Assembly (NCBI GenBank): GCA_902780535.1
Contig: CACZFT010000033.1
Coordinates: 1-33,719 of the forward strand
DNA length: 33,719 nucleotides
DNA from: an uncultured Selenomonas sp.
GTDB taxonomy: Bacteria > Bacillota > Negativicutes > Selenomonadales > Selenomonadaceae
Direction of reading: 5' to 3'
In this document: positions 25,744 to 32,663 of the stretch, piece after piece
How positions within the stretch are numbered: position 1 is the stretch's first letter
Layout: each line of letters starts with the position of its first letter
Translations under genes and position numbers: made by a program
The notes under the pieces: model-generated
The model's input: only the letters and a program-made list of their open reading frames with translations
The model's database searches: none
What the model was told of the DNA's origin: nothing

Positions 25744-26946
25744 ATGGAAAAAATCGGCGTAGGATATGCCTATGTGAGCGACAAAGAAAAAAAATATGTG
25801 AATGAGGCACTCGATGCAGGTCGCCTCTCGCAGGGCGTGATGGTGCATCGATTTGAGAAAGAATTTGCCCGGCTTCATGATCAAAAATATGGCATTGCTT
25901 GCAATAGCGGCACATCCGCGCTGCATATCGCACTTGAATGTTTGGCTGAAACGTATGGCTGGCCGCGTGGCGGACAGAAAGAGGTTCTCGTACCGGCCAT
26001 CACGTTTATTGCAACGTCGAATGCTTGTATTCATGCGGGGCTGACTCCGGTTTTTGTCGATGTTGATTCCAAGACATATAATATGGATCCATCGAAAATC
26101 GAGGAGAAAATTACGAAAAATACGGTTGCCATCATGCCCGTGCATACGTTTGGACAGCCTTGCGAGATGGATTCTATCGTTGACATTGCGAAGAAGCATA
26201 ACCTTCGCATTGTCGAGGATTGCGCGGAAGGTCATTTTGCAACGTACAAAGGCAGAAAAGTTGGCAGTTTCAGTGATATCGCGGGATTCAGCACCTATGT
26301 GGCGCATACAATCACGACGGGGGTCGGCGGCGTCATCACGACGAATGACCGACATCTGATGGAGATTGCGCGCTCACTCATTGCTCACGGCCGTGCCTGC
26401 ACCTGTGAGCAGTGCATCGCATCAGATCCGCGCAAGGTTTGCCCGCTGCGTATGCAGACGGAGATGGACAAGCGCTTTATGATGCTGCGTCTCGGCTATA
26501 GCTACCGCGTCGGCGAACTTGAAGGCGCTCTCGGCCTCGGCCAGCTCGAGAATCGCGATTTCATTATGAATACGCGCAAAAAAAATGCGCACTATCTCAC
26601 AAATCATTTGCAAGACGTCCAGGATTTCTTGCAACTTCCGAGCTATCCAGATTATGTGGATCATTCTTTCATGATGTATCCGCTCGTTGTCCGGAAAAGT
26701 GCGCCTTTTATGCGCGATGACCTCACGCATTATCTCGAGAAACAGAACATCGAAACGCGCCCCATGCTGCCGCTTTTGTGCCAGCCCATCTATCGCCAGA
26801 TGTTCGGTGACATTGAGAAAGAGTATCCTGTTGCAGAATGGATTGATCATTACGGCTTCTATGTCGGTTGCCATCATGGATTGAAAAAGGGGCATCTTGA
26901 TAAGATTATCGAGAGCATCCATGCTTTTCTGAAACAATATCAGTGA
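25744..26946 (+). CDS. DegT-fold GDP-ketosugar 3-dehydratase-like enzyme (ColD/RfbH type)
   Basis: A 400-residue PLP-fold protein of the DegT/DnrJ/EryC1/StrS family. CNSGTSALHIAL, VLVPAITFIATSNA, PVFVDVDSKTYNMDP and VEDCAEGHFATYKGRKVGSF are typical. In ordinary sugar aminotransferases the segment before GxGG carries the PLP lysine (for example FHPVKPITTGEGG). Here it reads FSTYVAHTITTGVGG, so His188 stands in place of lysine. That exchange marks the 3-dehydratases ColD and RfbH/E1. It also has C160, C219, C221, C224 and C233, close to the E1 iron-sulfur pattern C-x57-C-x1-C-x7-C. A likely substrate is GDP-4-keto-6-deoxymannose from Gmd. An aminotransferase role is less likely without the lysine. 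It starts 10 nt after the Fcl/ColC gene and ends 10 nt before manC. Confidence 0.82.
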   Translation: MEKIGVGYAYVSDKEKKYVNEALDAGRLSQGVMVHRFEKEFARLHDQKYGIACNSGTSALHIALECLAETYGWPRGGQKEVLVPAITFIATSNACIHAGLTPVFVDVDSKTYNMDPSKIEEKITKNTVAIMPVHTFGQPCEMDSIVDIAKKHNLRIVEDCAEGHFATYKGRKVGSFSDIAGFSTYVAHTITTGVGGVITTNDRHLMEIARSLIAHGRACTCEQCIASDPRKVCPLRMQTEMDKRFMMLRLGYSYRVGELEGALGLGQLENRDFIMNTRKKNAHYLTNHLQDVQDFLQLPSYPDYVDHSFMMYPLVVRKSAPFMRDDLTHYLEKQNIETRPMLPLLCQPIYRQMFGDIEKEYPVAEWIDHYGFYVGCHHGLKKGHLDKIIESIHAFLKQYQ

Positions 26947-26956
26947 GGATGCCGTC

Positions 26957-28267
26957 ATGCATATCGTCTTGCTTTCCGGCGGGTCGGGGAAGCGGCTCTG
27001 GCCGCTTTCGAATGACATTCGCTCGAAACAGTTCTTGAAGCTTTTCTCGCAGATTGACGGGGAGCATCTGTCGATGATCCAGCGCGTGTATCGCCAGATC
27101 CGTCAGGCGTTGCCAGAGGCCGGGGTCACGATTGCGACGTCGCAGGCGCAGGTTTCGACGTTGCAGCACCAGCTCGGCCTGGGCATCGACATTTCCGTCG
27201 AGCCGTGCCGTCGCGATACGTTCCCAGCCATCGTGCTTGTGAGTGCGTACCTCCGCGATGTCAAGAAAGTTCCGCTCGATGCTGCTGTCGCGGTCTGCCC
27301 TGTCGATCCGTATGTGGAGGAAGCATTTTTTTCGGCCGTCGGCGAACTGGCGCAGCTCGCAGAAGCAGGTGCGGCGAACCTCATGCTCATGGGCATCGAG
27401 CCGACGTATCCGAGCGAGAAATATGGCTACATCCTGCCAGCGTCTGCAGAGCGCGTGAGCCGCGTATCTGCATTTCGCGAGAAGCCGGATGCGAAGACGG
27501 CGGAAGCGTACATCGCGCAGGGGGCGCTCTGGAACAGCGGCGTCTTTGCCTACCGTCTCGGCTATGTCCTCGAAAAGGCGCATCGCCTGCTCGATTTCTC
27601 GGGATATGACGATCTCTATGCGCATTATGCCGATTTGAAGAAAATCAGTTTCGACTATGCCGTGGCCGAGCAGGAGCGCTCGATCGGCGTGCTGCGTTAT
27701 GCGGGCGAGTGGCGCGATCTCGGGACGTGGAACACGCTGACGGAGGTCATGCGGGAACATGCCATCGGCGACGTCACACTTGACGAAAACTGCCATAATC
27801 TGCATGTCGTCAATGAGATGGATGTGCCGATCCTTTGCATGGGCGTCAGCAATGCCGTGGTCGCGGCGAGCCCCGAGGGCATCCTCGTTGCCGACAAGCA
27901 TGCGTCGAGCTTCATCAAGCCGTACGTCGAGCAGTTCCGCCAGCAGATTCATTTCGCCGAGAAATCGTGGGGCTATTTCCAGGTCATCGACATCGAGCGC
28001 GAGAGCATGACGATCAAGGTGACGCTCAACGCGGGTCATGCGATGCACTACCATCGTCATGAACATCGCGACGAGGTTTGGACGATCGTCGAGGGGACGG
28101 GCCGGGCGCTTGTCGATGGTGCCTGGCGTGATGTCCGGCCCAGCGACATCATCGAGTTGCCGCGTGGCTGCTGCCACAAGCTGGCGGCCACGACGAAGCT
28201 CGTCGCCATCGAGGTGCAGCTAGGCGAGGACATCACAGTCGAAGATAAGGTCGTGGAAGCAGAATGA
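26957..28267 (+). CDS. manC: Mannose-1-phosphate guanylyltransferase
   Basis: A 436-residue enzyme making GDP-mannose from mannose-1-phosphate and GTP. The N-terminal nucleotidyltransferase motif is LLSGGSGKRLWPLS with SKQFLKL. The EP..RDTFPAI and VCPVDPYV motifs follow, then PTYPSEKYGYI, FREKPDAKTA and LWNSGVFAYR. A C-terminal cupin-like domain of about 110 residues carries KVTLNAGHAMHYHRHEHRDE and ELPRGCCHKL, like the type II ManC/AlgA proteins with a phosphomannose isomerase half. It supplies the substrate for gmd. The mannomutase (ManB) is not in the window. It is the last gene of the operon, followed by a strong terminator. Confidence 0.94.
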   Translation: MHIVLLSGGSGKRLWPLSNDIRSKQFLKLFSQIDGEHLSMIQRVYRQIRQALPEAGVTIATSQAQVSTLQHQLGLGIDISVEPCRRDTFPAIVLVSAYLRDVKKVPLDAAVAVCPVDPYVEEAFFSAVGELAQLAEAGAANLMLMGIEPTYPSEKYGYILPASAERVSRVSAFREKPDAKTAEAYIAQGALWNSGVFAYRLGYVLEKAHRLLDFSGYDDLYAHYADLKKISFDYAVAEQERSIGVLRYAGEWRDLGTWNTLTEVMREHAIGDVTLDENCHNLHVVNEMDVPILCMGVSNAVVAASPEGILVADKHASSFIKPYVEQFRQQIHFAEKSWGYFQVIDIERESMTIKVTLNAGHAMHYHRHEHRDEVWTIVEGTGRALVDGAWRDVRPSDIIELPRGCCHKLAATTKLVAIEVQLGEDITVEDKVVEAE

Positions 28268-28273
28268 TGCAGA

Positions 28274-28320
28274 AAAAGGAAGGCTGCGCTCGCGGATGAG
28301 TGCAGCCTTCCTTTTGTTTC
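28274..28320. terminator. Bidirectional terminator between manC and larA
   Basis: A long stem pairs 28274-28290 with 28299-28315 (core aaaggaaggctgc with gcagccttccttt, one inner G-U pair). It has A and T tracts on either side and serves both convergent genes. Confidence 0.9.
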
Positions 28321-28322
28321 TT

Positions 28323-29606
28323 TTATTTCACGATGACGGAGACGCCGTCGGGGATGACGGTGACGTTCGGATGGTCGATGCCTTTTGTTTTGAGGACGTC
28401 GCGCGCCATGGCGAACGCTTCGTTGATGTCTTTGGCATACCGGATATGCATGTCCTCGATCATCTGCCGCGGGGCTTTCGTGACCATGATGATGGTGTAC
28501 TTGAGCAGCATGCGCAGGAGAATCTGGGATTCCCACTGGTCAAAGACGGTCTCATTCCTCTTGCGGGCGAGAATTTCATCCATGGCCTGCTGGAGGTTCG
28601 TGGCGTTTTTGAGTGTCTGGTAGAAGTCTTCGCCGCCGTGGCCGTCCGTGCAAGCTGAGACGTCGATGATGACGCCACCGTCTTTGCAGGTCGCTTCTGC
28701 AGCTGTCATGCCCTTGACGGACTGGTAGATGTTCTGGTCGAGCGGGTAGCCGCCGTTCGTCGTAACGACGATGTCGGCGGGGACGGGCTTCACGCCAGCG
28801 AGTTTCATCTCGAACTCGCAGCCCGCGTAGTGCGCTTCCTCGCGGTCACCAGCGAACGCGGCGATGACTTTCTTGTCCGCGTCGATGACGACGTTGCAGA
28901 TGAAGGCGAGCTTCGCGGCCTTTGCGGCGTAGAGCATGTCGCGGTGGATCGGGTTGCCTTCGAGGATGCCCGTGCGCGCATGGGGGCTGTTGATGAATTC
29001 CGAGCAGTGGTTCGCGAGGACGGTCACTTTGCTCGCGATGCCGGGCAGCACGGACTTGCGGCCGCCAGACATGCCCGCGAAGAAATGCGGCTCGATGAAG
29101 CCTTCTGCGACGAGCAGGTCGGTTTCGACAGCGTGTCGGTTGACGCGGCACTCGCCGCCCGAGGGCAGCGTGCCGATGCTGACCATGTCCTCGTCCTTGC
29201 GGCTGTTGTGGATGACGAAATGTTCATGGTTGGCGATTTCCGCGCCATACTTCGCAACGAGCTCGTCATGGGTCGTCGGGCGGTGCATGCCGGTCGCGAT
29301 GAGGATCGTGATGTCGATGTCCGGGCTGCCTTTGCGGAGCTCAGCGAGGAGCTGCGGCATGATGACGTGGCTCGGCACGGGACGCGTGTGGTCGCTGGAG
29401 ATGATCGTGCAGGTCTTCTTGCCTTTCGCGAGCTCGCTGAGGCGCGGACTGCCGATCGGATGGGCGAGCGCCTCGGCGACGAGCTCTTCCTCGGACGCTT
29501 TCGCGGTGTACTCGTGCGCATGGGAGACGAGGACGCCGGCGACGTCTTCCTCAGGCAGCGAGAATGTGACCTTTTCCTTGCCGAACGGGACGGAGAATGA
29601 CTTCAT
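28323..29606 (-). CDS. larA: Nickel-dependent lactate racemase family protein LarA
   Basis: A 427-residue enzyme of the LarA family, which uses the nickel-pincer nucleotide cofactor covalently bound to a lysine. Counting from ATG 29606, the key residues fall at D72 and R75 (SDHTRP), H108 (ATGMHRP), H174 (EPHFFAG), K184 (SGGRKSVLPG) and H200 (LANH). These are the same positions as in the characterised Lactobacillus plantarum enzyme. The family also includes racemases for other 2-hydroxy acids, so lactate is likely but not certain. The cofactor genes larB, larC and larE are not in the window. GGAGGAAAACT precedes the start. It lies 21 nt downstream of a small Cys-rich exported peptide gene and probably shares its promoter. 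Confidence 0.9.
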   Translation of the reverse strand: MKSFSVPFGKEKVTFSLPEEDVAGVLVSHAHEYTAKASEEELVAEALAHPIGSPRLSELAKGKKTCTIISSDHTRPVPSHVIMPQLLAELRKGSPDIDITILIATGMHRPTTHDELVAKYGAEIANHEHFVIHNSRKDEDMVSIGTLPSGGECRVNRHAVETDLLVAEGFIEPHFFAGMSGGRKSVLPGIASKVTVLANHCSEFINSPHARTGILEGNPIHRDMLYAAKAAKLAFICNVVIDADKKVIAAFAGDREEAHYAGCEFEMKLAGVKPVPADIVVTTNGGYPLDQNIYQSVKGMTAAEATCKDGGVIIDVSACTDGHGGEDFYQTLKNATNLQQAMDEILARKRNETVFDQWESQILLRMLLKYTIIMVTKAPRQMIEDMHIRYAKDINEAFAMARDVLKTKGIDHPNVTVIPDGVSVIVK

Positions 29607-29627
29607 CACAGTTTTCCTCCACCCGTC

Positions 29628-29822
29628 TCAGCGGTAACAGCCGTGATGATGCCCGCGGCCGCCGTTATAATAGCAGTCGCCATCGCACTCGCCAGAGTAT
29701 GGGCAGTCGTTCTGGTAGCGGCAGACAGGAGCATATTCCTCGGCGGGCTTCTGCTGGGCGGCGAGCACGGGCAGGGCCATCAGCATGCAGAGAATCACGA
29801 GCGTTGAAATTTTAATGAACAT
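29628..29822 (-). CDS. Small exported Cys/His-rich peptide
   Basis: A 64-residue protein I do not recognise. Residues 1-22 are a signal peptide (MFIKISTLVILCMLMALPVLAA). The mature part of about 42 residues has five cysteines (C34, C40, C46, C50, C62) and a GHHHGC motif near the C-terminus, which looks metal-binding. The odd cysteine number suggests one free thiol or a dimer. ATG 29822 follows GAGGTG; the GTG at 29831 lies in the ribosome-binding site. It is directly upstream of larA on the same strand, so a role connected with nickel or the envelope is possible but unproven. Confidence 0.7.
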   Translation of the reverse strand: MFIKISTLVILCMLMALPVLAAQQKPAEEYAPVCRYQNDCPYSGECDGDCYYNGGRGHHHGCYR

Positions 29823-29854
29823 GATAGGCACCTCGTTTCAAATTGTTTTTCTTT

Positions 29855-29863
29855 ATTATACCA
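29855..29863 (-). promoter_or_regulatory. Extended -10 promoter of the Cys-rich peptide-larA unit
   Basis: On the minus strand TGGTATAAT gives a consensus -10 (29860-29855) with an upstream TG. No good -35 lies at 16-18 bp, as is common with extended -10 promoters. It lies about 33 bp before the start codon. Confidence 0.6.
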
Positions 29864-29911
29864 GAAGTTCTAGAAAAAAGCGAGGGAAATCAGGACGAAA
29901 ATGAATCTTTC

Positions 29912-29940
29912 TTGACGAATAGGGATGGCTCTGCTAAATT
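29912..29940 (+). promoter_or_regulatory. Promoter of holA
   Basis: TTGACG (29912-29917), a 17-bp spacer and TAAATT (29935-29940). Transcription should begin near 29947, after the ATG at 29943, which supports the GTG at 29967 as the holA start. Confidence 0.7.
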
Positions 29941-29966
29941 GAATGAAGAAAGAAGGGGACGGGAAC

Positions 29967-31064
29967 GTGAAATTCGGAGAATTCATGGCGCAGCTCAAGA
30001 AAGGTGTGCCGCATGTGCTGCTGCTCGCGGGCGAGGAGCGCTACTACATCGACCGCGCGCTCGAGGCCGTGCTCGCGCGCCTTTTCCCTGACGGCGGGCA
30101 GCGGGACGGCCTGACGAAGCTGACGGGCGACGTCGATGGCGACCAGCTCATCGGGCTCCTCGAGACCGTGCCGTTCCTGATTCCACAGAATGTCGTCGTC
30201 GTCGAGGACACGACGTTGTTCCGCACGTCGAAGAAGAGCGCGGAGGCGGGCGGCGATGGAGGCGCAGGAGCCGAGGCAGCAGAGGCTGCAGGCGGCACGA
30301 AGCGCGGCAAGGGCGCGAAGTCATCCGCCGACAAGAAGCTCGAACGGCTGCAGGCCGAGCTCCTCGCGATGCCGGATTTTTCATACGTCATCTTCGTCAT
30401 GGGCGAGAAGCCGGACAAGCGCAAGAAGCTCACGAAGACGGTCGAGAAGGCGGGGCTCGTGCTCGAGGCCGAGCCCGTGCGCGCCTGGAACATCAACGAC
30501 TGGCTGCAGGGAAAGCTCCAGTCCATGAACAAGGACCTTGACCGTGACGCCTACGAATATTTCGTCAATGCCGTCTCGATGATGCAGCAGATTTCGCTGT
30601 CGTATCTCGACTCGGAGTTTGACAAGATTGCGCTGTTCTCGAAGGCGCGGCGCATCACGAAGCAGGAACTCATCGAAGTCTTCGCAGGGCTGCCGGAGGT
30701 CTCGGTCTTCGCGCTCATGGACGCCATCAGCGCGAAGGATGCGAAGAAGGCACTGGCGCTCCTCACGCGGCAGCTGGCCGACGGAACGTATTTCACGGTG
30801 CTTCTCGTGCTGCTGGCACGCCATGTGCGCCAGCTCTGGCAGGTGCGCTTGCTGATGGCGGACGGTGTGCGCGGCAAGGCGCTCGCAAAACCGCTCGGCC
30901 TCCATCCGTTCATCGCGGAAAAGCTCGGGCGCTCGGCTGCGCGTTTTTCGGACGCGCAGCTGCGGCAGTCGTTCCTCGACATCGCGGATGCCGACTATGC
31001 GATGAAGACGGGGCGCGGCGGCAACGAACTCCTGGAGCATATCGTCATCGAGCTCTGTGCGTGA
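29967..31064 (+). CDS. holA: DNA polymerase III delta subunit
   Basis: A 365-residue clamp-loader subunit that opens the sliding clamp. The N-terminus MKFGEFMAQLKKGVPHVLLLAGEERYYIDRAL and VEDTTLF are typical; then come FVMGEKPDKRKKLTKTVEK, the helical middle domain (ISLSYLDSEFDKIALFS) and the C-terminal domain (LALLTRQLADGTYFTVLLVLLARHVRQLWQ, FLDIADADYAMKTGRG), quoted in short parts from longer matches. An Ala/Gly/Lys-rich low-complexity insert sits near residues 92-120. GTG 29967 lies 8 nt after AGAAGGGGA and the family starts here. ATG 29943 would precede the predicted transcription start. Confidence 0.93.
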   Translation: MKFGEFMAQLKKGVPHVLLLAGEERYYIDRALEAVLARLFPDGGQRDGLTKLTGDVDGDQLIGLLETVPFLIPQNVVVVEDTTLFRTSKKSAEAGGDGGAGAEAAEAAGGTKRGKGAKSSADKKLERLQAELLAMPDFSYVIFVMGEKPDKRKKLTKTVEKAGLVLEAEPVRAWNINDWLQGKLQSMNKDLDRDAYEYFVNAVSMMQQISLSYLDSEFDKIALFSKARRITKQELIEVFAGLPEVSVFALMDAISAKDAKKALALLTRQLADGTYFTVLLVLLARHVRQLWQVRLLMADGVRGKALAKPLGLHPFIAEKLGRSAARFSDAQLRQSFLDIADADYAMKTGRGGNELLEHIVIELCA

Positions 31065-31150
31065 AAAGGTTTACAAAGCTGTAATCCCGAAGTGCTAAGA
31101 TGAACGTCGTTCCATGAAATTTTGGATGTTGGGAAAAGGGGATTTCAGAT

Positions 31151-32017
31151 ATGAAGGTCTTGGTGACAGGCGGCGCGGGCTTCATCGGCTCGCATCTCGT
31201 GCGGCTCTTGCAGGCGGAGGGTGAGCAGGTCGCTGTCGTGGACAATTTCACGACCGAATCACTCGGGGACATCTTTGCGGCGGGCCATTTCGACGCCGTC
31301 GTGCACCTCGCGGGGCAGACGACCGTCCATGTCTCGATGGCCGACCCGGAGCTCGATGGCACGCAGAACGTCGTCGGCTCTATCCATGTGCTCGAGCAGG
31401 CGCGCAAATACGGCGTCCAGCGCGTGATTTTCGCCTCGACGGCTGCGAGCTATGGCGACGTGCCGGAGGATCACCTGCCGATTGACGAATTCGAGCCCTT
31501 GCGGCCGCTGTCGTTCTATGGCCTTTCGAAAGTGACGGTCGAGCACTACCTCGACCTCTATCACAAAGCCTACGGTCTCGACTACGTCGTGCTGCGCTTC
31601 GCGAATGTCTACGGCGAGCGGCAGGGCGACGGCGGCGAGGGCGGCGTCATCAGCATTTTCGCGCGCCGCATCGCCGAGGGCAAAGACATCACGATTTACG
31701 GCGATGGCGGGCAGACGCGCGACTTCATCTACGCGGGCGACATCGCGCGCGGCATCGACGCGGCGCTCCGCACGGAGCATACGAACCGCGCCTACAACCT
31801 CTCGACACAGACGGAGACGAGCCTCAAAGAGCTCGTGGCCGTGCTGGGAAAGGTCGCGGGAAAAAACATCACGCCGAACTTCGCCGAGGCACGCAAGGGC
31901 GACATCTACCAGTCGCTCCTCGCGAACGGCCGCGCACGCCGCTCGCTCGGCTGGGAGCCGCAGACAAGCCTCGAAGAAGGCCTGCGGCGGACGTATGAAC
32001 ATTTCCTCCACAAGTGA
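31151..32017 (+). CDS. NAD-dependent sugar epimerase (GalE-like), with an apparent internal deletion
   Basis: A 288-residue extended SDR protein resembling UDP-glucose/UDP-hexose 4-epimerases. VTGGAGFIGSHLVRLL is the NAD-binding loop. HLAGQTTV, FASTAASYGD, LSFYGLSKVTVEHYL (Tyr and Lys) and the downstream GERQGDGGEGGVISIF and GGQTRDFIYAGDIARG are typical. After VVDNFTT (residue 35) the sequence jumps to ESLGDIFAAGHFDAVV. In relatives about 20-22 residues, including the acidic adenine-contacting segment, lie between these points. The deletion is in frame, so a protein is made, but NAD binding may be damaged. The substrate cannot be told. ATG 31151 follows AAGGGG. It may be read from the holA promoter. 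Confidence 0.85.
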   Translation: MKVLVTGGAGFIGSHLVRLLQAEGEQVAVVDNFTTESLGDIFAAGHFDAVVHLAGQTTVHVSMADPELDGTQNVVGSIHVLEQARKYGVQRVIFASTAASYGDVPEDHLPIDEFEPLRPLSFYGLSKVTVEHYLDLYHKAYGLDYVVLRFANVYGERQGDGGEGGVISIFARRIAEGKDITIYGDGGQTRDFIYAGDIARGIDAALRTEHTNRAYNLSTQTETSLKELVAVLGKVAGKNITPNFAEARKGDIYQSLLANGRARRSLGWEPQTSLEEGLRRTYEHFLHK

Positions 32018-32039
32018 GAAATCACGTCATTAGACAACA

Positions 32040-32095
32040 AGCAGGGGTCAGCCTCCAAATTGTGGATGCTGGCCCCTGCTGATTTTGTTCTTTCT
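32040..32095 (+). terminator. Terminator after the galE-like gene
   Basis: A 13-bp stem, agcaggggtcagc (32040-32052) with gctggcccctgct (32068-32080), one G-U pair, is followed by GATTTTGTTCTTTC. Confidence 0.85.
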
Positions 32096-32194
32096 TACAG
32101 GAGACCCACATATCATGCTGCACGCTCTTGGAAACAGGAAAACTGGAAGATGTGTCGAACTATGGGAACAGGTACAAAGAAAGGAGAATCCGCT

Positions 32195-32587
32195 ATGAAA
32201 ACCATTGCTTTGATTGCGCATGACAAAAAGAAAAACGAGATGCTCGAATTTGTCGGGCATCATAGGGAACTGCTCGCGAAATTCCATCTCGTTGCGACGC
32301 GCACGACGGGGACGCTCATCAATGAGACGTTCGGGCTCGACGTTGAGACCATGATGTCCGGCCCGCTCGGCGGCGACCAGCAGATCGGCGCGCTCGTTGC
32401 GACCGAACAAGTCCATTGCGTCATCTTCTTGCGCGACCCGCTCACGAGCCAGCCGCACGAGCCGGATATCAATGCGCTCCTGCGCCTCTGCGACGTCCAC
32501 AACATCCCGCTCGCGACGAACCTCAAGAGCGCGCACATCCTCTTGAAATACGTAGCCGAGAAAGAAGCTGCAGGGGCAGAGGGTTGA
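32195..32587 (+). CDS. mgsA: Methylglyoxal synthase
   Basis: A 130-residue cytoplasmic enzyme converting dihydroxyacetone phosphate to methylglyoxal and phosphate, a bypass of lower glycolysis under phosphate limitation. [17 protein letters not shown] starts the family. The phosphate-binding loop, the catalytic Asp in [21 protein letters not shown] and the His in [20 protein letters not shown] follow. The usual ATGTTG loop reads ATRTTG, an arginine for glycine, which is a departure from the E. coli enzyme. The strong site AAAGGAGA precedes ATG 32195. It stands after a terminator, so it should have its own promoter; I see no convincing one. Confidence 0.93.
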   Translation: MKTIALIAHDKKKNEMLEFVGHHRELLAKFHLVATRTTGTLINETFGLDVETMMSGPLGGDQQIGALVATEQVHCVIFLRDPLTSQPHEPDINALLRLCDVHNIPLATNLKSAHILLKYVAEKEAAGAEG

Positions 32588-32663
32588 CAGCCATGCCGGC
32601 GGCACCTTCGTGTCCTCGCACGTCGGGCAATGGAATTGACAGTGATGGGAGGAACGGTTCCCT

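Noticed and set aside
25744..26946. GDP-perosamine synthase (4-aminotransferase)
   Set aside because: Perosamine synthase needs the PLP lysine in the segment where this protein has His188, so a dehydratase is the better call.
32584..32642. TTGACA-like hexamers at 32584 and near 32637 as promoters of the gene at 32664
   Set aside because: No acceptable -10 was found at 16-18 bp from the first, and the second is too close to the ribosome-binding site.
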